A stretch of DNA of 17,748 nucleotides from Streptomyces exfoliatus (GTDB lineage Bacteria; Actinomycetota; Actinomycetes; Streptomycetales; Streptomycetaceae): the NCBI RefSeq assembly GCF_000725545.1, contig NZ_JNZP01000049.1:1-17748 (forward strand). Direction: 5' to 3'. This document shows positions 6,528-14,738 of the stretch, piece by piece. Each line of letters opens with the position of its first letter. The stretch's first letter is position 1. The notes beneath the pieces were generated by a model that searched no databases, was not told the origin of the DNA, and was given only the letters and a program-made list of their open reading frames with translations. Position numbers and translations under genes: made by a program.

Positions 6528-8522
6528 ATGGCATCCGAGGACCGTCGCTTCGGCGACCTCCTGGACCGCGTGCTCACCGGGGACGCCCCCGACTTCGCCG
6601 TGCTGCACCGCCCCGAGGCCGTGGGCGACAAGGTGGAGCTCCTGCTCGGTGACGTGAGCGAGGTGACCCGGCTGGCCGACATCCCGCTGAACGCCCGGCC
6701 GCGCGAGGACGGGCCGGGCCACGAGACCCTCGTCCTGGTGCCCTACCGCCAGGTCGTCGAGCGGGGCTTCGCCTGCCACGACGACGGCTCCCCCCTGCTC
6801 GCCCTGAGCGTCTCCGACCAGGCCACCCACCCCCTCGACCAAGCCCTGGCCCTCCTGCCCGACGTACCGGTCGACCTGTCGAACGCGCGCTTCGACATGG
6901 ACGACGACGCGTACGCCTCGCTGGTGCGCCGGGTCCTGGAGGAGGAGATCGGCAACGGCTCGGGGGCCAACTTCGTCATCAGCCGCGCCTTCACCGCCGA
7001 CCTCACCGACTGGTCGCCCACCGTGGCACTGAGCCTGTTCCGCAGGCTGCTCGGCGGCGAACGGGGCGCGTACTGGACGTTCGTGGTGCACACCGGTGAC
7101 CGGACCTTCGTCGGCGCCACCCCCGAGCGGCACATCAGCCTGTTCGACGGCACCGCCGTCATGAACCCGATCAGCGGCACACTGCGCTACCCGCCCGGGG
7201 GCGCCGGCCTCGACGACGTGATGCGCTTCCTCGCCGACTCCAAGGAGGCGGGCGAGCTGTGCATGGTGGTCGACGAGGAACTGAAGATGATGGCCCGCAT
7301 CTGTGACGGGGGCGGTCGCGTCGTCGGTCCGTACCTCAAGGAGATGGCCACCCTCGCCCACACCGAGTACCTCATCCAGGGCCGTACCACCCGGGACGTC
7401 CGCGAGATCCTCCGCGAGTCGATGTTCGCCCCGACGGTCATCGGCAGTCCGCTGGAGAGCGCCTGCCGGGTGGTGCGGGAGTACGAACCGCGCGGACGGG
7501 GCTACTACAGCGGCGTCGTCGCCCTGATCAGCAGGGACGTCAACAGCAACCCCTCGCTCGACTCGGCGATCATGCTGCGGACGACGGCCGTCACGGGCCG
7601 AAGGCTGCGCCTCGCGGTCGGTGCGACGCTGGTGCGCGACTCGGACCCGCTCTCCGAGGTGGCCGAGACGCACGCCAAGGCACGCGGCGTGCTCAGCGCC
7701 CTGGGCGTGGCGGGTTCCTCGGCGACGCGGCGGCCGGCCGGCTCCGGGCTCGCCGACCACCCGCTGGTGCGCGAGGCCCTGGAGGACCGCAACGCGGACC
7801 TCGCACCGTTCTGGCTGGACCTCTCGTCGACCACCGCCGTCCCGGCTCCGCTGCGGCCGTACGAGGGCCGGCGCGTCCTGGTCGTGGACGCGGAGGACGA
7901 CTTCACCGCGATGATCGCCGTGGTGCTCCGCTCCCTGGGACTGCGCGTCGACGTACGGCGGTTCGACGACCCGGGCGACACCGCCGGGTACGACCTGGTG
8001 GTCATGGGACCGGGCCCCGGCGACCCCCGCGACACCGACAGCGCCCGGATCACCGCGCTGCGCGACGGGATCCGGCGCCTGATGAACACCTCGACGCCCT
8101 TCCTCGCGGTCTGTCTGAGCCACCAGGTGCTCGGCCTGCTCCTCGGACTGGAACTGGTGCGCCGCGAGCGGCCCAACCAGGGCGTGCAGAAGAAGATCAG
8201 CCACTTCGGTGAGCCCGTCATCGCGGGCTTCTACAACACCTTCGCCCTGACCAGCGCCGACAGCGTGGTCGAGGTCCCCGGGCTCGACGCCCCCGTCGAG
8301 GTCAGCCGCGACCCGGACACCGGGCAGGTGCACGGTCTGCGCGGCCCCGGCTTCGCCTCGCTGCAGTTCCACCCGGAGTCACTGCTGAGCCGGGACGGCG
8401 TGGCCGTCCTGGCCGGGACGGTGGCCGCCCTGCTCGCCGCGCCGGACGACGCCCTGGCGGGCGCTCCCGTCCTCGCCTCCTCCCCTCCGTCCCCGTCGAC
8501 CACGAGGTGGACATCGTGCTGA
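6528..8522 (+). CDS. phzE: PhzE-type 2-amino-2-deoxyisochorismate (ADIC) synthase
   Basis: This 664-residue fusion makes ADIC from chorismate and glutamine. The N-terminal two thirds is a chorismate-binding (anthranilate synthase I-like) domain, seen in GATPERHISLFDG, MNPISGTLRYP, DEELKMMARICDGGG and the GYYSGVVALI segment. The C-terminal third is a class I glutamine amidotransferase, with the nucleophile in FLAVCLSHQVLG (C529) and the His-Glu pair in QFHPES (H615, E617). A single-chain fusion in this order is typical of PhzE, as opposed to separate TrpE and TrpG. No pyruvate-releasing anthranilate function is needed because phzD is next door. The start at 6528 lies 4 bp after the phzD stop with only a weak GGGCAGGG site, so translation is probably coupled. 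The end overlaps the following monooxygenase gene by a few bases. Confidence 0.94.
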   Translation: MASEDRRFGDLLDRVLTGDAPDFAVLHRPEAVGDKVELLLGDVSEVTRLADIPLNARPREDGPGHETLVLVPYRQVVERGFACHDDGSPLLALSVSDQATHPLDQALALLPDVPVDLSNARFDMDDDAYASLVRRVLEEEIGNGSGANFVISRAFTADLTDWSPTVALSLFRRLLGGERGAYWTFVVHTGDRTFVGATPERHISLFDGTAVMNPISGTLRYPPGGAGLDDVMRFLADSKEAGELCMVVDEELKMMARICDGGGRVVGPYLKEMATLAHTEYLIQGRTTRDVREILRESMFAPTVIGSPLESACRVVREYEPRGRGYYSGVVALISRDVNSNPSLDSAIMLRTTAVTGRRLRLAVGATLVRDSDPLSEVAETHAKARGVLSALGVAGSSATRRPAGSGLADHPLVREALEDRNADLAPFWLDLSSTTAVPAPLRPYEGRRVLVVDAEDDFTAMIAVVLRSLGLRVDVRRFDDPGDTAGYDLVVMGPGPGDPRDTDSARITALRDGIRRLMNTSTPFLAVCLSHQVLGLLLGLELVRRERPNQGVQKKISHFGEPVIAGFYNTFALTSADSVVEVPGLDAPVEVSRDPDTGQVHGLRGPGFASLQFHPESLLSRDGVAVLAGTVAALLAAPDDALAGAPVLASSPPSPSTTRWTSC

Positions 8523-9730
8523 ACATCGCCGTCGCAGGCGGCGGGATCGGCGGCCTCGCGTCCGCCCTCGCCGTCGCCCGAGCGGGGCACACCGCCCACG
8601 TACTGGAACGCAACACCGATTTCGCCGAACTCGGGGCGGGCATCCAACTGGCCCCCAACGCCTTCCAGGCCCTGCGCCGCCTCGGCGTCGCCGAACCGGT
8701 GGGCGCGCGCGCCGTGCGCGTGGAGGCCCTGCGCCTGCTGGACGCCCGCTCCGGGGCACTGCTGACCGAGATGCCCCTGGACGACGCCTACCAGAGGCGG
8801 TTCGGCGACCCGTACGCCGTCGTGCGGCGCGGCGACCTGCACAGCGCGCTGCTGAGCGCCTGTCAGGAGCACGAACGCGTCGTACTACACCCCGGCACGA
8901 CCGTGACCGGCTACCGCGACACCCCCGACGCGGTCCACGTGATCACGGCGGACGGACGGACCGTGGAGGCCGACGCGCTGGTGGGGGCGGACGGCATCCG
9001 CTCCCGGGTGCGCGCCCAGATGCTGGACGACGGGCCGCCGCGGGTCTCGGGGCACACCATCCACCGCACCGTCGTACCGATGGCGGACGTGCCGGCCGAG
9101 CTGCGCTGGAACTCGGTGAACCTGTGGGCCGGCCCCGGCTGGCACATGGTGCACTACCCCCTCGCCAACGGCGAGAAGCTGAACCTGGCCATCACGCGCG
9201 ACGACGGGGCGCGCGCCGCCGTGGCCGGTGTCCCCACCAGCCGCGACGAGGTGCTCGCGAGCTTCCCCGACCTGCATCCGCGGGCCCGCGCCCTGCTCGG
9301 CCTCGGCCGGGAGTGGCGGACCTGGGTGCTGTGCGACCGGCCGCCGACCGGCACCTGGACCGAGGGCCGCGTCTGCCTCACGGGCGACGCCGCGCACGCC
9401 ATGCTCCAGTACGCGGCCCAGGGTGCCTGCATGGCCCTGGAGGACGCGGTGGTGCTCGGCGAGGTGCTGGAGGGCGCGCCCGTGGACGTGGCCGGGCGCC
9501 TGGCCCTCTTCGCCGAACTGCGCGGCGAGCGCGCCGCCCGGGTCCAGGAGGTCTCCACGTGGATGGGGCACGCCCTCTACCACCCGGGGGGCACGGCGGC
9601 CGTCGAACGCGACGCGATGCTCGCGTCGCTCTCCCCGGACGACCTGCTGGCGGCGGTGGACTGGCTGCACGGCCATCCCCTCGGCGGTCCGGCCGGCCAC
9701 GGGGCCGCCCAGGCGGTCGTCCTCACCTGA
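8516..9730 (+). CDS. FAD-dependent aromatic monooxygenase (salicylate / 3-hydroxybenzoate 6-hydroxylase-like)
   Basis: The protein is a class A flavoprotein hydroxylase of about 404 residues. It has the N-terminal dinucleotide motif GGGIGG (residues 8-13), LERNTDFAELGAGIQLAPNA as in 3-hydroxybenzoate 6-hydroxylases, the DG motif in ALVGADGIRSRVR, and the GD motif CLTGDAAHAML (D291) that binds the FAD ribityl chain. Family members use NAD(P)H and O2 to hydroxylate or oxidatively decarboxylate aminophenolic and phenolic acids. Here the obvious substrate is 3-hydroxyanthranilate or a conjugate, on the way to a quinone-like ring; that is inferred from neighbours. I prefer the GTG at 8516, since GAGGTGG lies at 8504-8510; a GTG at 8507 is the alternative and would add three residues. 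It overlaps the end of phzE, indicating coupling. Confidence 0.88.
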   Translation: MLNIAVAGGGIGGLASALAVARAGHTAHVLERNTDFAELGAGIQLAPNAFQALRRLGVAEPVGARAVRVEALRLLDARSGALLTEMPLDDAYQRRFGDPYAVVRRGDLHSALLSACQEHERVVLHPGTTVTGYRDTPDAVHVITADGRTVEADALVGADGIRSRVRAQMLDDGPPRVSGHTIHRTVVPMADVPAELRWNSVNLWAGPGWHMVHYPLANGEKLNLAITRDDGARAAVAGVPTSRDEVLASFPDLHPRARALLGLGREWRTWVLCDRPPTGTWTEGRVCLTGDAAHAMLQYAAQGACMALEDAVVLGEVLEGAPVDVAGRLALFAELRGERAARVQEVSTWMGHALYHPGGTAAVERDAMLASLSPDDLLAAVDWLHGHPLGGPAGHGAAQAVVLT

Positions 9731-9827
9731 CGCGCCGGGCCCGTCGCGCCGTGACGAGCCCCGCCCGTCCTCTCCACAAGCCGTGACCAGGGGGCTTCCC
9801 TGCCCCCGCCAGAAAGGAACTCCCAGC

Positions 9828-10910
9828 GTGGACACCACCGAGCGCGGACTGGCGCGCCGACTGCAACTGCGGCAGGCCCTGGTGTGGCTCGCCGCCGCGC
9901 GGGGCGACAGCCACGCGGCGCTGCTGCGGGGGCTCGACAGCGACCCCCGCGCCCACTGGCAGCGGCTGCGCGAGCATGTGCTGACCCGCGGCGGCACCGG
10001 CGACCGGGTCGCCGCGCGCCACGCCTCCGTCAGCGCCGCCCAGTCGGCCCCCGCCCTGCGCGGCGCCCCGCTCCTCGACCTCCCGGACGGTGGCGAGGAC
10101 GCGCCGTGGCCGGATGCCGGGGCGGCGTCCCCGCACCACGCCGATCAGGCGTGGCAGCGGGCGCTGGGCCGCGCGGGCGGCGTGACGGACCTGGTCGCCG
10201 TCGCCCGCGACGCGGCCTTCGGCACCCTGGCGGCCGCGTGGGGGCTCGGCGCGGACGCCGAACAGGCCCTGCGCACCGCCGTCGCGCGGACCGCGGGAGC
10301 ACTCGACGCGCCCTTCTACCCGCAGGGCCTGGACCGCACCCTCGCGATCACGGAGGCCATGGCGGATCTGCGCCGCCTCGTCCCCGCGGCTGCGCCGGGG
10401 GGCCTGGCCGGCGCCGTCGCCGGGACCACGATGGCGACCGACCTGGTGACCGGCGCCGTCGTGCTCGGCCTCGCACCGGACGGCGAACCCTCCTGGGACC
10501 TGCTGGACCAGGACCCCGACCGCGCGCGGCGCGCGGTGCTGGAGACGCTGCGCCTGGCCCCGCCCGTACGTCTCGAAGCGGCGACCGCGGCGACCGGGTG
10601 CGTCCTGGCCGGCGAGGAGATCGCCGCCGGGGAGCGCGTGGTGTCGCACCTGGGGGCCGCCAACCGCGACCCCGAGGTCTTCACCGACCCGGACCGCTTC
10701 GACCCGGAGCGCTCCGGGGACGAGCTGGCCGCCGTGCTGGTGCCGGGCGCGGCCCGCGAGGGCGCGCTGCCCTTCGCCGTCGCGTGCGCGACGCGGGGCC
10801 TGCTCACGCTCGCCGCGCTCCGCCCCCGCCCCGCCCCCGGGCCCCTGGTCCGCCGCACCGCCGCACCGGTGTCCCCGTCCCTGCTCGCCTGCCCCGTCGT
10901 CACGGGCTGA
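9828..10910 (+). CDS. P450-like glycosyltransferase activator without heme ligand (DesVIII/EryCII type)
   Basis: The 360-residue protein keeps P450 landmarks in its C-terminal half, ETLR of the K helix near residue 239 (VLETLRLAPPVR) and NRDPEVFTDPDRFDPER, but the heme-binding loop FxxGxxxCxG is lost; the corresponding stretch reads LPFAVACATRGLL. Such heme-less P450 relatives (EryCII, DesVIII, TylMIII) bind and activate a partner glycosyltransferase encoded next to them, as is the case here. The length equals that of EryCII-type proteins. The GTG at 9828 is chosen because AAAGGAAC lies at 9812-9819; the long in-frame extension upstream overlaps the monooxygenase gene and is not real. The 97-bp gap before it holds a small G/C hairpin (9790-9807). 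A genuine oxidative role is unlikely because of the missing ligand. Confidence 0.85.
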   Translation: MDTTERGLARRLQLRQALVWLAAARGDSHAALLRGLDSDPRAHWQRLREHVLTRGGTGDRVAARHASVSAAQSAPALRGAPLLDLPDGGEDAPWPDAGAASPHHADQAWQRALGRAGGVTDLVAVARDAAFGTLAAAWGLGADAEQALRTAVARTAGALDAPFYPQGLDRTLAITEAMADLRRLVPAAAPGGLAGAVAGTTMATDLVTGAVVLGLAPDGEPSWDLLDQDPDRARRAVLETLRLAPPVRLEAATAATGCVLAGEEIAAGERVVSHLGAANRDPEVFTDPDRFDPERSGDELAAVLVPGAAREGALPFAVACATRGLLTLAALRPRPAPGPLVRRTAAPVSPSLLACPVVTG

Positions 10911-10960
10911 ACGACGACGGCCCGCCACCACCGGACGGGCCCAGTGAGGAAGTACCCAGC

Positions 10961-12244
10961 GTGAAGATCCTTTTCGTCAGCATGCCCCACCCGACGCACT
11001 TCCAGCCGATGCTGCCCCTGGCCTGGGCGCTGCGCGCGGCCGGCCACGAGGTACGGGTCGCCGGGCACCCCGACCTGACGGAGACGTCCACCGGGGCCGG
11101 CATGACCGCGGTGCCGGTCGGCGCGCCCGCCTGGTATGCCGGTGACCCCTACGAACCCGGCCTGTACGGGCGGTTGATGGGCGAGGGCGCGTCCGACTTC
11201 CTGGGGTCCTTCGACTGGCCGATGACCGACGCGTCGGCCTGGAGCTGGGAGGGGCTCCTGGGCCTGGAGAAGGTGCTCGTCCCCGCGCTGTACGCCGGGA
11301 TCAACAACGACCCGATGATCGAGGAGTTGCTGGCGTACGCCCGCCACTGGCAGCCCGACCTGGTGGTGTGGGAGCAGCTCACCGTCGCGGGCGCGGTGGT
11401 GGCCGAGCTCCTCGGCGTGCCGCACGCCCGGTTCGTGTACGGCCTCGACTTCATCGGCCGGGCCCGCGAGGCGTTCCTGCGGCGGTACGAGGAGCAGCCC
11501 GGGGCGCACCGCGAGGACCCCACCCGCGAGTGGTTCGAGCCGGTCATGCTCCGGCACGGCGGCTCCTGGACGGAGCGGCTGCGCACCGGCGGGTTCACCA
11601 TCGACACCTCGGTGCCCAGCACGCGGCTGGACACCAGCGGCCCCGTCGAGGGGCTGCGCTACGTCCCGTACAACGGTGCCTCCGTCGTCCCGGAGTGGCT
11701 GCGCGAGCCCGCCGGCCGCAAGCGCGTGTGCCTGACCCTGGGGCGCTCCAACGAGCTGGAGAACACCGGGACCACGGTCGCCGAGATCCTCACCGGGCTC
11801 GCCTCCCTGGACGTGGAGGTCGTCGCCACGCTCGGTGGGGACGAGGCGGCCGGGCTCGGCCCGCTCCCGGACAACGTCCGGCTGGTGGACTTCGTACCGC
11901 TGCACGACCTGCTCCCCACGTGCGCGGCGGTCGTGCACCACGGGGGCATCGGCTCGCGGCTGACCGCGGTGCACCACGGCGTGCCCCAGCTGGTCCTCGG
12001 CTACGGCTACGACACGTGGATGATCGCCCGGCGCCAGGAGGAGCTGGACGCCGGTCTCGCCCTGGCGGCCGACGCCGCCACGGCCGGCTCCGTCCGCGAC
12101 GGCGTCGCCCGGCTCCTCGACGAGCCCCGCTTCGCCGCCGGCGCCGCCCGCATGCGGGACGAGTTGCTGGCCCAGCCCTCCCCCGCCGACCTCGTCGCCA
12201 CCCTGGAGCGCCGGGTCGAGGAATGGGCGGAGACGGCGCGATGA
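10961..12244 (+). CDS. GT-B fold glycosyltransferase, activator-dependent DesVII/EryCIII family
   Basis: This 427-residue protein transfers a dTDP-activated deoxysugar to an aglycone or sugar. It begins MKILFVSMPHPTHFQPMLPLAWALRAAGHEV, the classic GT-B start with a His early in the acceptor domain, and carries the nucleotide-binding VVHHGGIGSRLTAVHHGVPQ (HHGG at 326-329). Length and pattern match EryCIII and DesVII, which need a P450-like helper; the helper lies immediately upstream. The start is the GTG at 10961 with GAGGAAG at 10946-10952; the much longer in-frame extension upstream is an overlap artefact. It ends in ATGA, overlapping the 2,3-dehydratase start by 4 bp. The donor is probably the branched L-sugar made by the following genes, although C-glycosylation of the aromatic ring cannot be excluded. 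Confidence 0.9.
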   Translation: MKILFVSMPHPTHFQPMLPLAWALRAAGHEVRVAGHPDLTETSTGAGMTAVPVGAPAWYAGDPYEPGLYGRLMGEGASDFLGSFDWPMTDASAWSWEGLLGLEKVLVPALYAGINNDPMIEELLAYARHWQPDLVVWEQLTVAGAVVAELLGVPHARFVYGLDFIGRAREAFLRRYEEQPGAHREDPTREWFEPVMLRHGGSWTERLRTGGFTIDTSVPSTRLDTSGPVEGLRYVPYNGASVVPEWLREPAGRKRVCLTLGRSNELENTGTTVAEILTGLASLDVEVVATLGGDEAAGLGPLPDNVRLVDFVPLHDLLPTCAAVVHHGGIGSRLTAVHHGVPQLVLGYGYDTWMIARRQEELDAGLALAADAATAGSVRDGVARLLDEPRFAAGAARMRDELLAQPSPADLVATLERRVEEWAETAR

Positions 12245-13692
12245 CCGTGTCCGCGCTGCCCGCGGCCGCTCCCGCGCACGTGCCGACGGCCCTGCGCCTG
12301 GCACGCTCGGCCGCGACCCTGTCCACGAGCGCGGGCACGGCCGCGGACTGCGACCAGTGGCTCGCCGAGTGCTCCGAGCGCCTCGCCGCCGAGGTGGAGC
12401 CCGTGCCGCTGGACGAGCTCGCCGGTTGGCACCGCAGGCCGGACACCGGCGACCTGGTCCACGAGAGCGGGCGCTTCTTCTCCGTGGAGGGCCTGTCGGT
12501 CGAGCGTCCGGGGGCGGCCGTCGACCGGTGGTGCCAGCCGGTCATCAACCAGCCGGAGACCGGCATCCTCGGGCTGCTGATGACGGAGATCGACGGGGTC
12601 GCGCACTTCCTGATGCAGGCCAAGATGGAGCCGGGCAACCACAACGGGGTCCAGCTCTCGCCCACCGTGCAGGCCACCCGGAGCAACTACACCGGCGCGC
12701 ACCGCGGCCGCCCGGTCCCGTACGTCGAGTACTTCCGCGACGCCGCGCGGCACATGGTCCTGGCGGACGTGCGCCAGTCCGAGCAGGGCGCCTGGTTCTT
12801 CCGCAAGCGCAACCGCAACATGGTCGTCGAGGTCCGCGAACCCGTCGCCGTACGGGACGGCTTCCGCTGGATGACGCTCGGTCAGATACACCGGCTGCTG
12901 GCCCTGGACGACGTGGTCAACATGGACTCGCGCACCGTGCTGTCCTGTCTGCCCCTCGAAGGCCCCGGCCTGGACCAGGGCGCGCCGGCGGGCCCGGACG
13001 CCTTTCGCACCGCGCTGCTCAGGTCCTGCGGTGCCGGTGCCGACGAGGGCGCGCACACGATGTCCTCGGTCCTGCACTGGATCTCGGACGCCCGCAGCAC
13101 CGCCGAACTCCGTTCCCGCATCGTGCCGTTGAACCAGGCCGAGGGGTGGCACACCGAGGGCGGCAGGATCAGCCACGAGAGCGGCCTCTTCTTCGACGTG
13201 AGGGGCGTCCGGGTGCGCGGCCGCGGACGCGAGGTGGACCAGTGGACCCAGCCCCTGGTCGCGGCCGGGGGCACGGGCGTGATCGCCTTCCTGACCCGCA
13301 GCGTCGACGGCGTACTGCACGTCCTGGTGCAGGCCAAGGACGAGCCGGGCCACAACGACACGGTCGAGCTCGCGCCCACGGTGCAGTGCAATCCGCGCAA
13401 CTACGCCGTCCTGCCGCCCGCGGCCCGGCCCGCCTTCCTCGACGAGGTGCTCGCCGCCGGACCGGAACGCGTCAGGTTCGACGCCGTCCTCTCCGAGGAG
13501 GGCGGCCGCTTCCACCACACCCGCAACCGTTACCTGGTCGTCGAGGCGGACGACGACCAGGGCGAGCCGCCCGGGTTCCGCTGGGTGACCCTGCGGCAGC
13601 TCACCGCCCTGCTGCGCCACAGCTACTACCTCGGCGTCGAGGCCCGCAGCCTCGTCGCGTGCCTGCGCAGCCTCCTGGTCGTGCCGCGGTGA
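12241..13692 (+). CDS. NDP-hexose 2,3-dehydratase (EvaA/TylX3/EryBVI family)
   Basis: The enzyme removes the C2 hydroxyl from dTDP-4-keto-6-deoxyglucose, the first step to 2-deoxysugars; a 3-ketoreductase normally completes the step. The 483-residue protein is made of two related halves, as usual for the family. One half has GWHRRPDTGDLVHESGRFF, VDRWCQPVI and QAKMEPGNHNGVQLSPTVQ; the other has GWHTEGGRISHESGLFF, VDQWTQPLV and QAKDEPGHNDTVELAPTVQ. The start is the ATG at 12241, which overlaps the glycosyltransferase stop by 4 bp and implies translational coupling; an in-frame extension into that gene is not real. The partner 3-ketoreductase is not in this window and must lie elsewhere. Its presence shows that the sugar is a 2-deoxy (possibly 2,3-dideoxy) sugar. 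Confidence 0.95.
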   Translation: MTVSALPAAAPAHVPTALRLARSAATLSTSAGTAADCDQWLAECSERLAAEVEPVPLDELAGWHRRPDTGDLVHESGRFFSVEGLSVERPGAAVDRWCQPVINQPETGILGLLMTEIDGVAHFLMQAKMEPGNHNGVQLSPTVQATRSNYTGAHRGRPVPYVEYFRDAARHMVLADVRQSEQGAWFFRKRNRNMVVEVREPVAVRDGFRWMTLGQIHRLLALDDVVNMDSRTVLSCLPLEGPGLDQGAPAGPDAFRTALLRSCGAGADEGAHTMSSVLHWISDARSTAELRSRIVPLNQAEGWHTEGGRISHESGLFFDVRGVRVRGRGREVDQWTQPLVAAGGTGVIAFLTRSVDGVLHVLVQAKDEPGHNDTVELAPTVQCNPRNYAVLPPAARPAFLDEVLAAGPERVRFDAVLSEEGGRFHHTRNRYLVVEADDDQGEPPGFRWVTLRQLTALLRHSYYLGVEARSLVACLRSLLVVPR

Positions 13693-13727
13693 CGGCGACG
13701 ACGACATCACAGAGAAAGGACTTGACG

Positions 13728-14705
13728 ATGCTGTCTTCCCGCACCCGGCTGATCCGGGACATGGTGCGCATCCGCACCGTGGAGGAGGTGCTCGCCGACT
13801 ACTACCGCGACGAGCAGGAGATGCGTACCCCCACGCACTTCTCCATCGGGCAGGAGGCGACCGCGGTGGGCGTGTGCGCGGTGACCACCCCGCGGGACTG
13901 GGTCTACTCGGGGCACCGCTCGCACGCCCCGTACCTCGCCAAGGGCGGCGACCTCGAAGCGCTCGTCGCGGAGCTGTACGGCAAGGAGGCCGGATGCTCG
14001 CGCGGCCGGGGCGGCTCCATGCACGTGATGGACCAGGCCGCCGGGTTCGCCGGCTCGGCCGCCATCCTCGGCGAGATGATCGCCGCCGCCGTGGGCGCCG
14101 GATGGGCGTTCGCCCGGGCCGGCGAGCGGCGGGTGGCGCTCACCTACTTCGGTGAGGGGGCGGCGGACGAGGGCGTGTTCTTCGAGTCGCTGAACTTCGC
14201 CGCCGTCCACCGCGTCCCCGTGGTCTTCGTCTGCGAGAACAACCAGTACTCCATCTCCTCGCCGCTCGGTGTCCGGCACGCCCCGGGCACCTCGGTGCGC
14301 GGTCGCGCCGAGGCGTGCGGGGTGCGCTCGCTCGCGGTCGACGGCAACGACGTGTTCGGCGTCCGGGACGCCGCCCGCGACGCGGTGGAGCACGCGCGCG
14401 ACGGCCGGGGCCCGGTCCTGCTCGAACTCGCCACGTACCGCTGGCGCGCACACGTCGGACCCGGCCTGGACCACGACCACGGCTACCGCTCGCAGGAGGA
14501 GATCGAGTCCTGGATGGCGGGCTGCCCCATCGTGCGCGCCGCCGGCGCGGTGCGCGACGAGACGCCCGGCATCGACGCGCTGGTGGAGTCCTGGCGCGCC
14601 GAGTTCCGCCGGGAGGTCCACGCGGCGGTCGACCGCGCCAAGGCCCTGCCCTTCCCCGACACCGCCGGGCTGCTCTCGGGCGCGTACCTGCCCGCGGCCC
14701 GCTGA
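13728..14705 (+). CDS. ThDP-dependent pyruvate dehydrogenase E1 alpha-like subunit
   Basis: The 325-residue protein is an E1 alpha subunit. It has HFSIGQEATAVGVC, YSGHRSHAPYLAKG, the SRGRGGSMHVMD segment and the ThDP/Mg-binding motif running from GEGAADEGVFFESLNFA to ENNQYSIS (residues 142-177); the usual GDG is GEG here. In a dehydrogenase complex E1 decarboxylates pyruvate and passes the acetyl group to lipoyl-E2. No E2 or E3 gene is nearby, and the pair sits between deoxysugar genes, which is the arrangement of AviB1/AviB2 in avilamycin and equivalents in other octose clusters. There the two-carbon unit is proposed to be added to a 4-keto sugar. The ATG at 13728 follows AGAAAGGA; longer in-frame upstream sequence overlaps the previous gene. 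Confidence 0.9.
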   Translation: MLSSRTRLIRDMVRIRTVEEVLADYYRDEQEMRTPTHFSIGQEATAVGVCAVTTPRDWVYSGHRSHAPYLAKGGDLEALVAELYGKEAGCSRGRGGSMHVMDQAAGFAGSAAILGEMIAAAVGAGWAFARAGERRVALTYFGEGAADEGVFFESLNFAAVHRVPVVFVCENNQYSISSPLGVRHAPGTSVRGRAEACGVRSLAVDGNDVFGVRDAARDAVEHARDGRGPVLLELATYRWRAHVGPGLDHDHGYRSQEEIESWMAGCPIVRAAGAVRDETPGIDALVESWRAEFRREVHAAVDRAKALPFPDTAGLLSGAYLPAAR

Positions 14706-14738
14706 CCCCGGCACATTCCAGGCAAGAGGAGATCGGAC

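Noticed and set aside
3622..8522. A phenazine biosynthetic cluster, suggested by class II DAHP synthase, phzD and phzE.
   Set aside because: There is no phzF, phzA/B or phzG homologue; an SDR and deoxysugar genes follow instead. The 3-hydroxyanthranilate route explains the set better.
9790..9807. GGGGGC/GCCCCC hairpin in the gap before the P450-like gene, considered as a terminator.
   Set aside because: The stem is only 6 bp, such pairs are frequent in DNA of this GC content, and the ribosome binding site follows at once; not listed as a feature.
9828..10910. A functional cytochrome P450 oxidase.
   Set aside because: The Cys-ligand loop is not recognisable, the protein is short, and it lies directly before an EryCIII-type glycosyltransferase, as expected for an activator.
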